The notes under the pieces were generated by a model, which did no database searches, was not told the DNA's origin, and saw only the letters and a list, made by a program, of their open reading frames with translations. From positions 39,414 through 103,413 of the forward strand of contig NZ_JAAGPI010000032.1 of the NCBI RefSeq assembly GCF_017104715.1: 64,000 nt of DNA, in the 5' to 3' direction. Position 1 is the first letter of the stretch. Every line of letters starts with the position of its first letter. A program made the position numbers and the translations under genes. Shown in pieces: positions 9,745 through 18,654 of the stretch. This DNA comes from Burkholderia sp. Ac-20365. Lineage in GTDB: Bacteria; Pseudomonadota; Gammaproteobacteria; Burkholderiales; Burkholderiaceae.

Positions 9745-9763
9745 ATGTGCATAGAATGCACAT
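9745..9763. promoter_or_regulatory. Perfect inverted repeat, putative MhpR operator
   Basis: ATGTGCAT-AGA-ATGCACAT, two perfect 8-bp arms with a 3-bp spacer, 27 bp upstream of the mhpR start and about 109 bp upstream of mhpA in the divergent region. IclR-family activators usually bind such short palindromes. Assignment to MhpR is by position only. Confidence 0.6.
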
Positions 9764-9789
9764 AGTTGAATTAAAAGGAGTTTTTCTAG

Positions 9790-10605
9790 GTGACGACGTA
9801 CACGAACGTGCGCGGACTGGCGCGCGGGCTACAGGTGCTGAAGGCGCTGAACGCGATGGAAGACGGCCGCGCGACGAGCCAGCAGATCGCGGATCTCACC
9901 GGGCTGCATCGCACGACGGTGCGTCGACTGCTGGAGACGTTGATGGAGGAAGGCTTCGTGCGGCGGAGCAATTCCGACGACAGCTTCCGGCTGACGCTCG
10001 CCGTGCGTGCGTTGAGCGAAGGCTTTACGGATACCGAACGAATCGCGACTGTCGCGCCGCCGATCATGGGGCAACTGCTGCAGCGCGTCGCGTGGCCGTC
10101 GGACCTCACCACGCCCGATGGCGACGCGATGATCATCCGCGAAACGACGCATCGCTTCAGTCCGCTGTCGTTTCATCGCGCGATGGTGGGACGGCGGCTG
10201 CCGATCCTTCTGACAGCAGCAGGACGCGCGTACTTCGCGATGTGCCCCGATGAAGAGCGCGAGGATATTCTCGAGTTGTTGCGCTCGGGTTCAGGCGGCG
10301 AGGAACAGCAGGCGCTGGCGAAGAACGACGCGCTGGTGCGGCGTCTGGTCCAGCGCGTGCGCGATGATGGCTTTGGGTCCAATCACGGTGACTGGACCGC
10401 GCAGGCGAAGATCGGCGCGGTCGCGGTGGCGATCGTGTCGCGCGAGCGCGTGCTGGCGAGTCTGAATATCGTGTTTCTGTCGCGCGCCGTCAGTCTCGCG
10501 GACGCGACACGGCGCTATGTGCCCGAATTGCAGAAAGCGGCGGCGGAAATGGTCGCGGCACTCGATGCCGCGACACAGGCGCCCCGTACGGGCGATACAG
10601 CCTGA
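9790..10605 (+). CDS. mhpR: IclR-family activator of the mhp operon, MhpR
   Basis: IclR-type regulator, 271 aa. The N-terminal winged helix-turn-helix covers about residues 10-65 (SQQIADLTGLHRTTVRRLLE), followed by the GAF-like IclR effector domain. It is divergent from mhpA, as in E. coli, where MhpR activates the operon with phenylpropionate derivatives. The start is GTG at 9790 because AAAAGGAG lies upstream at 9774-9780 and the nearer ATG at 9756 is out of frame. Its stop is 3 bp from the convergent exporter gene, so no terminator fits between the two. Confidence 0.9.
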   Translation: MTTYTNVRGLARGLQVLKALNAMEDGRATSQQIADLTGLHRTTVRRLLETLMEEGFVRRSNSDDSFRLTLAVRALSEGFTDTERIATVAPPIMGQLLQRVAWPSDLTTPDGDAMIIRETTHRFSPLSFHRAMVGRRLPILLTAAGRAYFAMCPDEEREDILELLRSGSGGEEQQALAKNDALVRRLVQRVRDDGFGSNHGDWTAQAKIGAVAVAIVSRERVLASLNIVFLSRAVSLADATRRYVPELQKAAAEMVAALDAATQAPRTGDTA

Positions 10606-10608
10606 CGA

Positions 10609-12111
10609 TCACATCTCCGTCAGATGCGCAGCCGCCGAGGTTTTGCTCGGCTGCCCGCCGAGCTTGATATGCGGCACCATCATCACCGACAAGACCGCGC
10701 CCACGCAGATCACGAAGATCGACAGGAAGGTCAGATGCAGCGAGTGATGCAACGCTGCGCGCACCATGTCGTTGCTCGCCAGTGCGGCATGCGCCGAGCC
10801 GGGTGTGACATCGAGCAGTGAACGCAGCTGGTCGGAGGTGATGGTCGTGCCTTTGTAGTGGCTCAGACCGAAGTTGAGCACCGCACCGAAAATCGCAGCA
10901 CCGAGCGTGCTGCCCAGATTGCGCGAAAACAGATTCGATGCCGTCGCCGAGCCGCGTTCGAGCGGCTGCACGATCTCCTGGATCAGGATCAGCGAACTCA
11001 CGCTCACGATGCCCATGCCCAGCCCCATCACCAGCGAGCCGACGCCCGCCGTCACGGGCGAACCGTCCGGCTGCAGCAGCGCAAACGCAATCGCGCCGAG
11101 CGGCAAAAAGAAACTGCCGCCGATCATCGTGCGACGCAGCCCGAGGCGATGGAACGACCTCGCGGTGAATGTTGCGCCCGAAGGCCAGCCGAGCATCACC
11201 ATCGTCAGCGCGAGACCCGCGACCACGGGCGATTGATGCAGCACGCCCTGCACGTACATCGGCAGGAAGGTGGTGAGACCCATCAGCGCCATGCCCGACA
11301 GCACGGTCGCCGCATTGCACGCGGCAATGGGACGATGGCTCCACAGCGAGAATGAAATCATCGGCTCCGGCACGCGCCGTTCGTGCCACACGAACAATGC
11401 GCTGCTGATCACGCACAGCGCAATTTCGAACAACGCGCGGCCGTCGTTCTCCGAGCCGGCGTCGGTAAGCGACATCATCAGCGCGCCGATTGCAATTGTG
11501 AAGAGCACAGCGCCCAGGATGTCGATCGACGGCCGCTGATGGCGCTTCTCTTCATGCAGATACGAGATGAAGCCGAACGCGGCCAGAATGCCGATCGGCA
11601 CGTTGATCCAGAAAATCCACGACCACGACAGGTCGCGGATCAGCAAACCGCCCGCCATCGGGCCGATCACGGCGGAAATCGCCCAGACGCTCGCCAGATA
11701 GCCCTGAATCTTGCCGCGCTCGCGCGCCGGATACAGGTCGCCGACGATGGTCAGCGTGACAGGCTGGATCGCGCCCGCACCCACGCCCTGAATCAGGCGG
11801 AACACGATCATCGCGGGCATCGACCACGCGAAGCCGGCACCGATCGAGCCGATCAGGAAGATCGCGATGCCCACCAGCACGGTCGGCTTGCGGCCGTACA
11901 GATCGGCGAGCTTGCCGAACACGACGGTCATCGCCGTCTGCGCGAGCAGGAACGACGAAAAGACCCAGCTGTAGAGACGCAGGCCACCGAGTTGCGTGAC
12001 GATCTGCGGCATGGCCGTCGATACGATGGTGGCCTCGATCGCCACCATCGCCATCGATGCCATCACGGCAGCAATGACGAGATGACGCTTCGTCTGTGGA
12101 GGATTCGACAT
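10609..12111 (-). CDS. DHA2-family (EmrB/QacA-type) multidrug exporter
   Basis: Inner-membrane MFS drug:H+ antiporter with 14 predicted membrane segments, 500 aa from the ATG at 12111. FGKLADLYGRKPTVLVG is the loop 2-3 motif A, and RLIQGVGAGAIQPVTLTIVGDL matches the DHA2 motif B/C region. The N-terminus MSNPPQTKRHLVIAAVMASM fits this start, but no strong ribosome site precedes it and the frame continues to a TTG at 12177. It stands alone, convergent with mhpR. The substrate is unknown, and nothing ties it to the mhp pathway. Confidence 0.85.
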   Translation of the reverse strand: MSNPPQTKRHLVIAAVMASMAMVAIEATIVSTAMPQIVTQLGGLRLYSWVFSSFLLAQTAMTVVFGKLADLYGRKPTVLVGIAIFLIGSIGAGFAWSMPAMIVFRLIQGVGAGAIQPVTLTIVGDLYPARERGKIQGYLASVWAISAVIGPMAGGLLIRDLSWSWIFWINVPIGILAAFGFISYLHEEKRHQRPSIDILGAVLFTIAIGALMMSLTDAGSENDGRALFEIALCVISSALFVWHERRVPEPMISFSLWSHRPIAACNAATVLSGMALMGLTTFLPMYVQGVLHQSPVVAGLALTMVMLGWPSGATFTARSFHRLGLRRTMIGGSFFLPLGAIAFALLQPDGSPVTAGVGSLVMGLGMGIVSVSSLILIQEIVQPLERGSATASNLFSRNLGSTLGAAIFGAVLNFGLSHYKGTTITSDQLRSLLDVTPGSAHAALASNDMVRAALHHSLHLTFLSIFVICVGAVLSVMMVPHIKLGGQPSKTSAAAHLTEM

Positions 12112-12265
12112 GGGGGGCTGGTTGGATGTGCGGCGCGGGAACGTCGAAAGCGCCCTGAAATGCAGCGTTTCAGGCAAGCCGTTCGAAGCGCGTAAAGAAA
12201 TGTATGCTACCGCTTAATTGGCCCGCTTGCACTTGGATTGTGCGGACATCGATGCTGCACCTGCG

Positions 12266-14506
12266 TCAATCGCACGCCGTGGCAAGGCGTCTTGCCAGCG
12301 CCTGCGCGCCCGCCATGTCGAGCCGCAGCGACGCGTACGCACTGCGTTTCACGTCGTCGGGCAAGGTCCAGTCCCACTTCTCGTTGTCGAGATTGCCGAT
12401 GGTGCGCAACGCGTCCGTGGTCTGCGCGGGCGTCAACGCGGCGATACGCTGCAGCGCGTCCTTCAGCGAGCCCGCGACGCGCACGCTCACCGTCGGCCCC
12501 TGATTCCACGCGTCGAGCCCTTCCGCGCGCAGCAGTACGACGAGCGCATCGTTGATCCAGTCGCCGGACCAGGTGGCGAGCACCGTGCCGCCGCCGTGCG
12601 TGAAAACGGCGCGCGTCGCCAGTTCGTTCGACGCGAAAAAGCGGCGCGCCTCTTCGAGCATCTCGCGGCCGGTCGAGTCGAGAAACACGACGGGCGCGCC
12701 GTCCTTGAGCACGTTGAACATCTCGCGCCGCACTTCGTCGTGCACGAGCGAACCGCCGCCGTCGAACACGGGTGGCACGCCGCCTGAGTCGGGCGTCACG
12801 TACACCGTCTTCTTGACCGCATCGACGTCCTGCACGCGCCAGCGCTGGCCGCCGAACACCAGCCCCTGCCCCGGCGCCAGTGGCCGCGACACGGGCACCG
12901 AGCCGAGTACCCGCGCACCCGCCACGATGCGGAATTCGTCGTCGCTCGAAAACGACGCATAGAACTCGTAGTGATTGACGAGGCGCTCGCCCGCCACGCC
13001 ATGCAGCAGCAGACCGCCCGCTTCCTGCACCAGCAGGTCTTTCGCGCCGAGGCTGCGCAGGATCGCAGCAAAAGTCGGCTTGTCGATCGCGCCGAACGGG
13101 CCTTGCGTGACGAGCGTGTCCCATAGCTCGCCCGCCTGCGCGCCGCCGCGTTCGGCGATGATCGACAGAATCTGCTGCACGAGCGTCGACGGATGCATGC
13201 CGCGCGCACGCGGCGGCTCGAACCAGCCGCGCAGCAGCAGATTTACCATCGCGACCGATTGGACGAGGGTTTCGCGCAGCCGGTCCGACACATCGGAGCC
13301 GCTGTGCAATTCCGCTTCCACGCCGTAGCAGCGCAAAATCGCCGCTTCGCCCTTGCGTCGGCCGGAACGCCCGAGCCGCTGCCGCAGGCTTGCCACCGAA
13401 GGCGGCGCGCCCACCTGCACGACGCTTTTCACGGCGCCGATGTCGATACCGAGTTCCAGCGTCGACGTGCAGACGGCGCTCGCGGGACGGTCGCCCGCTT
13501 TCAGCGCCTGTTCGGTCTGCTCGCGCAGCTCTTTCGACAGACTGCCGTGATGCGGCCAGAACTCGTTCGGATAGCCATCGCGTTCGCACGCACGGCGCAA
13601 CAGGTCGGCGTAGAGCTCGACCTGCCTGCGGCTGTTCGGAAAGATCAGATTGTTCGAGCCGCGCAGCACCTTGTACATATGATTCGCGACTTCGACGGTG
13701 CTGGCGGGCACGACGTCTTCGAGGCCGGGATTCTCGATGCCCGGCTCGAACTGGATGCGCGGCGGCTTCTCGACGTAACCCTTGATCAGGATCTTCAGTT
13801 CCTGGCCCGTGTTGCCCGATTCGACGATCTGCACGTTCTGCGCCGCGCGCGGCCGCAGAAATTCCGCCGCGAGACGCATGTCGCCGAGCGTTGCCGACAA
13901 CCCGACGCGGGGCACGGTGCGCCCACACACATGATCGATACGCTGCATCAGCGACTGCAACTGCATGCCGCGCTCGGAGCCGATGAACGCATGCAACTCG
14001 TCGACGACGACATAGCGCAAGGCCGCGAACGTCGACGGCAACGACGCGCCGCGCGTGACGAACATCGCTTCGAGCGATTCGGGCGTAATCAGCAGCACGC
14101 CCGTCGGCTTCCTGATAAACCGTTGCTTGCGTCCCGACGACACATCGCCATGCCAGCCGGTAACGGGAATCTCGAGCGCCTCGCACAGATTGTCGAGGCG
14201 CGACCACTGATCGTTGATCAGCGCCTTCAGCGGACTGACGTACAGCACCGAGCCGCTGCACGGATCGTCGCGCAGCAGGTTCGAGAGAATCGGCAGAAAA
14301 GCGGCCTCAGTTTTACCCGCAGCCGTCGCCGCCGCGATGATCACGTCGCGGTCGGCGTCGATCAGCGCGGGGACGGCGCGTTCCTGCGCGTCGCGCAACT
14401 CCGTCCAGCCCTCGCGCCAGATCCAGCGGCGGATCCGCTCGTCGAGCAGATCGAAGCTGCGCGACCCGGACGAGCCCTCAGTTGAGCCGGAAGCTTGCGA
14501 GCTCAT
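12266..14506 (-). CDS. sngC: SngC-like superfamily II (Lhr-type) DEAD/DEAH helicase of a Shango system
   Basis: ATP-dependent nucleic-acid helicase, 746 aa. N-terminal RecA domain: Q-like motif ELRDAQERAVPAL, Walker A ATAAGKTE (GKT 64-66), Ia SPLKALINDQ, DELH box at 169-172, SAT at 204-206. Second RecA domain: motif VI QRLGRSGRR at 376-384. The C-terminal half resembles the Lhr-core/winged-helix region. The ATG at 14506 lies inside the end of sngB (29-bp overlap), showing tight coupling. With the ATPase and TerB protein upstream it matches the helicase of the Shango anti-phage system. In BREX type 2 a similar helicase is BrxHI, but no other BREX genes are present here. Confidence 0.85.
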   Translation of the reverse strand: MSSQASGSTEGSSGSRSFDLLDERIRRWIWREGWTELRDAQERAVPALIDADRDVIIAAATAAGKTEAAFLPILSNLLRDDPCSGSVLYVSPLKALINDQWSRLDNLCEALEIPVTGWHGDVSSGRKQRFIRKPTGVLLITPESLEAMFVTRGASLPSTFAALRYVVVDELHAFIGSERGMQLQSLMQRIDHVCGRTVPRVGLSATLGDMRLAAEFLRPRAAQNVQIVESGNTGQELKILIKGYVEKPPRIQFEPGIENPGLEDVVPASTVEVANHMYKVLRGSNNLIFPNSRRQVELYADLLRRACERDGYPNEFWPHHGSLSKELREQTEQALKAGDRPASAVCTSTLELGIDIGAVKSVVQVGAPPSVASLRQRLGRSGRRKGEAAILRCYGVEAELHSGSDVSDRLRETLVQSVAMVNLLLRGWFEPPRARGMHPSTLVQQILSIIAERGGAQAGELWDTLVTQGPFGAIDKPTFAAILRSLGAKDLLVQEAGGLLLHGVAGERLVNHYEFYASFSSDDEFRIVAGARVLGSVPVSRPLAPGQGLVFGGQRWRVQDVDAVKKTVYVTPDSGGVPPVFDGGGSLVHDEVRREMFNVLKDGAPVVFLDSTGREMLEEARRFFASNELATRAVFTHGGGTVLATWSGDWINDALVVLLRAEGLDAWNQGPTVSVRVAGSLKDALQRIAALTPAQTTDALRTIGNLDNEKWDWTLPDDVKRSAYASLRLDMAGAQALARRLATACD

Positions 14507-15788
14507 CGTCGCTGTCGGGCGCGGCGTCGTTGACGATATCGGCTGCGCCGCCCGTGTCGCGCTCGATCTCCATGCTGCCGATCAGTTCGCGCCAGTCCGT
14601 CGACGGGTTCTGCTCGAGCACGGCGAGAAAGTTGATGAAGGCGGTGATCGTCGTGCGCGGCGTACGGAAGTACGCTTCGCCAAGCCGCGTCGCGCAGTGC
14701 GCCATGAACGCGGGAATCGCTTCTTCGGGCACGAGCGCCTTGCTCGCGTCGCCGAATGCGTAAAGCACGCGCAGCTTGTCGAGCAGCACGTAGAAGTCTT
14801 CCGGCGTGAGCGCCGCGAGCCGGATCACGGGGCCGCTGTAATCGACGAGGCCGTCGGTGGCGAACGCGTTTTCCGCGAGCCGCGATTGGAGCGCCGCGTA
14901 GCTGTAAAGACCGCGGCGCGTGTCGAGCAGAAACTCGGGCGTGCCGCCGAGCACGAAACCGAGCCCTTCCGCCGAGCCCTGCAGCGAGTCGTTCAGGATC
15001 CGCAGAATCTGTTCGTAGTTCGCGTTGCGCGCCTGCACGTTCGCGAGCTTGTACAGGTTCACCATTTCATCGAGACACACCATCAGCCCGCTATAACCCG
15101 CGAGCCTCACGAAACGGCCGAGCAGCTTCAGCTGGTCGTACATGTTCGCGTCGTCGACGATGGTGCGCACGCCGAGCGCCTGGCGCGCGTCGGTGCGTGT
15201 CGTGAATTCGCCGCGCAGCCAGCGCACGGCGTCGCTCTTGAGCTTCTCGTTGCCTTCCTCGAAGCCCCGGCAATATGCGGCGATCACATCGGCGAAATCG
15301 TAGCCGTTGACCATTTCGGTCAGCGCCGAGAGCTGCGCGCGGATCACTTCGTCGCTGCTGCGGCCCGTTGCCTTCGCTTCCGTCTTCGCCTGGCCGATAA
15401 ACTTCTCGACCACGCCTGCCAGCGCGCCGCCTTCGGGCTTCGTGCGCGTCGCCATGTTCTTCACGAGTTCCGCGTACAGCGAGCGTGCCTGGCCGCCCGA
15501 CGCATGCAGACGCCGGTCAGGATTCAGATCCGCGTGCACGGTGACGAGCTTTTTCTCGAGCGCGATCGCGCGCACGAGGTTCAGGAAAAACGTCTTGCCC
15601 GCGCCATATTCGCCGACGACGATGCGAAACGCCGAGCCGCCGTCGGCGACGCGCTCGATATCCTTCAGCAGCGCTTCGAGTTCGCGCGCGCGGCCGACCT
15701 GGATCAGATGTTGCCCGATGCGCGGCACCACGCCGGCGCGCAGGGATTGCAGGACCGCGTCGCGGTCCCTGGGGCGAATCGTTGTCAT
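14478..15788 (-). CDS. sngB: SngB-like ATPase (BrxD / DUF2791 family) of a Shango system
   Basis: P-loop ATPase, 436 aa, of the family annotated as BREX ATP-binding protein BrxD (DUF2791). Walker A is GEYGAGKT at 59-66, with Walker B LMVCLDE (Asp240-Glu241). A sensor-like stretch FVLGGTPEFL follows. The ATG at 15788 forms an ATGA overlap with the stop of sngA, although the frame stays open further upstream. It sits between the TerB-domain gene and the helicase. From published work on Shango, ATPase and helicase activities are both needed for phage defence. The trigger is not evident from the sequence. Confidence 0.85.
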   Translation of the reverse strand: MTTIRPRDRDAVLQSLRAGVVPRIGQHLIQVGRARELEALLKDIERVADGGSAFRIVVGEYGAGKTFFLNLVRAIALEKKLVTVHADLNPDRRLHASGGQARSLYAELVKNMATRTKPEGGALAGVVEKFIGQAKTEAKATGRSSDEVIRAQLSALTEMVNGYDFADVIAAYCRGFEEGNEKLKSDAVRWLRGEFTTRTDARQALGVRTIVDDANMYDQLKLLGRFVRLAGYSGLMVCLDEMVNLYKLANVQARNANYEQILRILNDSLQGSAEGLGFVLGGTPEFLLDTRRGLYSYAALQSRLAENAFATDGLVDYSGPVIRLAALTPEDFYVLLDKLRVLYAFGDASKALVPEEAIPAFMAHCATRLGEAYFRTPRTTITAFINFLAVLEQNPSTDWRELIGSMEIERDTGGAADIVNDAAPDSDDELASFRLN

Positions 15789-18076
15789 GCAGCCAACCTT
15801 TGTGCGACTTCCTGATTGATTTCGACGGGATCGTCTCCGTCCGTGAGCGGCTCGTCCCAACGGTCGAGCGACGCCTCGTTCACCTGTTCGATCGCGCCGT
15901 CCAGCATCAGTTCGAGATGCGAGGCGGCGTCGGCCAGCTCGGCGCGCGTCCATGTTGCGCGCGTGACCAGCAGGCGCAGGAAGGACGAGTGCGCGTCGTC
16001 GAGGCCGAGCAGCGGCCCGGTTGCTTCAGCGGTTTGAGACGACGATGGCTCGGTTTCGTCCATTTTGTGCGTTTCGGCCACAGGTTCTTCCGCGAGCATG
16101 TCCTGTTCCTCGACGGTACGCGCCTGCACGGCTTCGTTTTCGATATGCGGCTCTTTCACCGCGCCATGCGTTTCCTCGACGAACACATCGGCGAGCATCG
16201 ACGACACGCGCGCCGTCTCTTCTTTCAGCGCGGCAATACGCGTCGCGTCGAGCACGAACTCGTGCTTCGGCGCGACAGCCCTTTGTTCGCCAGGCTCGCC
16301 CGCGTGTTTTTTCGCCGCGCGCTTCGCGCCTGCCGACGCTACCGGCGCGCCGCTCGCGTGCTGATGCAGATCCGTATAAAGACGCTGCGGATCGATGCCG
16401 AGCATCCGGTACACCTTTTCCAGCAAACGCACTTCGTCACGCGACACGACGCCGTCGGCACTGGCCGTGTGGACGAGAAACGACGCGATCGTCGCCTTCA
16501 CGTCGGGCATCAGCGGCTCGAGCTTTTTCTTCAGGCCGGCGCTCGCCGTCGGCTGCGCGAGCTGCGCCAGATTGCGCGCCTTCAGGCGCGCGCGCTGCGC
16601 ATCGGACAGATGCGGCCACTGGTCGATCTGCCATTCGATCACGGCCGTTTCGCGCTGCGTCGCGTCGCCATCCGCGCGGGCAACCGTCGCGGCCAGATCG
16701 ACGATGATCGTCGCGACCTCGTAGGCTTCGTCGATGGCAAGCGCATTGGCGCTTGGCGCGGCCGCGAACAGCGCGACGGCGTCCGTCGGCTTCGGCGTAC
16801 GCGCGCCGAGGCGCACATCGGGCTCGAGCGCAATCCCGGCTTCCGCAAGCGCCGTCGTGAATATGACCGCCTTGTCGCGCGTCATCTTGCCGCCCGATTT
16901 GAAGCGCTCGAGCAGCGCGCCAAACGTGCTGACCGCCGTCTCGCGCGCGATTTCGGCGGCGAGCGAGTCGATGGCGTCGTGCGTCGCCTGCGGCCAGAGC
17001 GCGGGCGGCAGCGTCAGCGTCGCTTCGAGCGTGCCCTGCGCTTCCGGATAGCGGCCCAGATAGCGGCTGTAAGCATCGAGCGCGGCGGCGCTTTCGTGCA
17101 TCAGCAGTTGCAGCTTGTTGCGCGTGCCGTTGACAGCCGCGATATCGGGCAGCCCGACGAGAAAACCCGGCACCGGCATGCTCTTCAGCGCGCGGAACGA
17201 CGGCTGCGGCGATGCGTCGAGCTTCGTGCGGTTGGCGGGCAGCATCATGCCGTCGCCGAAACGGTCGCGATACTGCCGCATGAACACGCGGTCGAATTCT
17301 TCCGGGCAGCGCGCGACGGCCGTGCGCCGCACCATCATCGGATCGAGCTTCACCCACGCGAGCGCCCAGTCGGCCGGCAGCGGATGCTGGTCGAGCGCCG
17401 CCTGGCCGAACGCGACGCGCACGTTCAACGGCACCTGATAGCCGGTCGCGAGCCCGTCGGGCGCGCTCTGCAGATACATCCGCGTATGGCGCGACGCCAT
17501 CAGCGACAGTGCGTCGATCAGACCACGCACGTGCTTTTGCCAGCCGTAATTCGCGTCGAGATTAATCAGGCGCCGCAACTCTTTCGCGATCGCGTTGAAC
17601 TCGTCGACGCTCACCTTGCCCGCCGCGCCGTCGACCAGCACGCGCCGCTCGAGCCCGTAGAGATAGAAAAACAGGTAACCGGTGTTGATGTCCGACTTTT
17701 TGCGATCGGACGCGAGCCAGTCCAGATATGTGCGGCGCTGCTCCGGCGTGAACCCGCCATAGCTGAGCGCAACAGCGCCCAGGCCAGCCGCCGGGTCCGC
17801 GCCATCGCGGGCGATGTCGAAACGCGCGTCGAGCACGCACGCTTCGATCGAATCGGCGTGCGAGCGCAGCACATCGCCCGTGTAGAAGAAGCCTCCCGAG
17901 ATCGATTCACCGTGGAAATCGACGGTTTCGCCCGCTGCGACCCAGCGTGCGGACGAGCGCGCAGCAGGCCGCGCGCCGCCGGGCGCGGAGCCGATGCGGT
18001 AAGCGTCGGCGGTAGCACCCGCCATGTTCATCGATACCAACGGCTCGTCATCGTATGAGCCGGGAGAACTTGTCAT
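15785..18076 (-). CDS. sngA: SngA-like TerB_N-TerB-TerB_C protein of a Shango system
   Basis: Large cytoplasmic protein, 763 aa. The N-terminal TerB_N region has FYTGDVL..., YLDWLASDR and FFYLYGLERRVL. The central TerB-like helical domain (roughly residues 440-580) has two similar acidic units, ATVARADGDATQRE and VHTASADGVVSRDE, a metal-binding-like pattern. An acidic low-complexity linker follows, then TerB_C near the end (LMLDGAIEQVNEASLDRW). First gene of the operon. The ATG at 18076 has AAGGAG 11 nt upstream. Domain order and gene partners match Shango SngA rather than a tellurite-resistance ter operon, as no terZ, terD or terC genes are here. Confidence 0.85.
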   Translation of the reverse strand: MTSSPGSYDDEPLVSMNMAGATADAYRIGSAPGGARPAARSSARWVAAGETVDFHGESISGGFFYTGDVLRSHADSIEACVLDARFDIARDGADPAAGLGAVALSYGGFTPEQRRTYLDWLASDRKKSDINTGYLFFYLYGLERRVLVDGAAGKVSVDEFNAIAKELRRLINLDANYGWQKHVRGLIDALSLMASRHTRMYLQSAPDGLATGYQVPLNVRVAFGQAALDQHPLPADWALAWVKLDPMMVRRTAVARCPEEFDRVFMRQYRDRFGDGMMLPANRTKLDASPQPSFRALKSMPVPGFLVGLPDIAAVNGTRNKLQLLMHESAAALDAYSRYLGRYPEAQGTLEATLTLPPALWPQATHDAIDSLAAEIARETAVSTFGALLERFKSGGKMTRDKAVIFTTALAEAGIALEPDVRLGARTPKPTDAVALFAAAPSANALAIDEAYEVATIIVDLAATVARADGDATQRETAVIEWQIDQWPHLSDAQRARLKARNLAQLAQPTASAGLKKKLEPLMPDVKATIASFLVHTASADGVVSRDEVRLLEKVYRMLGIDPQRLYTDLHQHASGAPVASAGAKRAAKKHAGEPGEQRAVAPKHEFVLDATRIAALKEETARVSSMLADVFVEETHGAVKEPHIENEAVQARTVEEQDMLAEEPVAETHKMDETEPSSSQTAEATGPLLGLDDAHSSFLRLLVTRATWTRAELADAASHLELMLDGAIEQVNEASLDRWDEPLTDGDDPVEINQEVAQRLAA

Positions 18077-18654
18077 GAAATTGCCTGGCTCCTTAAGAGC
18101 CTTGTGAGATCCGGATGAAAACTGCAATGCGAAACGCGCCGGCGCTACGCTGCACGCAACGTAGCCTGCGATGCAAACTTGAGGGAAACCAACGATGGCC
18201 AGCCCGATAGGCCAGGCCCCAATGGGCCAGAACGACCGGACAGCGGGCGTTTGCGCGCCCATCCGACGCGAGAAAGGCAACCCCGTCCGTATTACCGGTG
18301 ACGACGGCTGCACATTCCCCGACTGCTTCGCCCGCGGCTCATTGTTCTCCCGTCCACATCGCCGGGAATCCATTGCCCGGCGCGGTCGCGACCTTTGATT
18401 ATATGTTCTTTTTCAGGATCGCTCCGGTGGCGCAAAAACGGCTGGTCGAGCCCTTCCCGACGGAAATCCTGGCGGGCAACCGGACGCGCTGACTTACAAA
18501 TGGCTTGGTACGGAAACGCACAATCCGACCCCAACTAATTCGCATATTTTGCAAGCTCATTTTGCGAACTGGAGGTACACTCGGCAACATGCATCGAGCG
18601 CGCCGGATTCTCATCCGAACGCGCTCAAATCTGAAGAAAAAGTCGTCGATGCTT
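18077..18654. other. Intergenic region upstream of the Shango operon
   Basis: About 580 bp without a convincing gene. It should contain the sngA promoter. A TATAAT hexamer reads on the minus strand at 18403-18398, without a good -35. An inverted repeat GCTACG-10-CGTAGC lies at 18144-18165, about 70 bp before sngA. Three GGCCAG copies lie within 18197-18230 (ATGGCCAG, AGGCCAG, GGGCCAG). The right end leads into the putative plus-strand RNA described at 18685. Confidence 0.4.

Noticed and set aside
15782..18058. Plus-strand open frame of 758 codons
   Set aside because: Antisense shadow of sngA, with Arg-rich sequence and no recognisable motif.
12266..18076. BREX system, because of BrxD-like ATPase and BrxHI-like helicase
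   Set aside because: No PglX methylase, PglZ, BrxC or BrxL gene is present, while the TerB protein matches Shango.
15785..18076. Tellurite resistance operon from the TerB domain
   Set aside because: No terZ, terA, terC, terD or terE genes nearby, and the domain set TerB_N/TerB_C with helicase and ATPase belongs to a DNA-related defence context.
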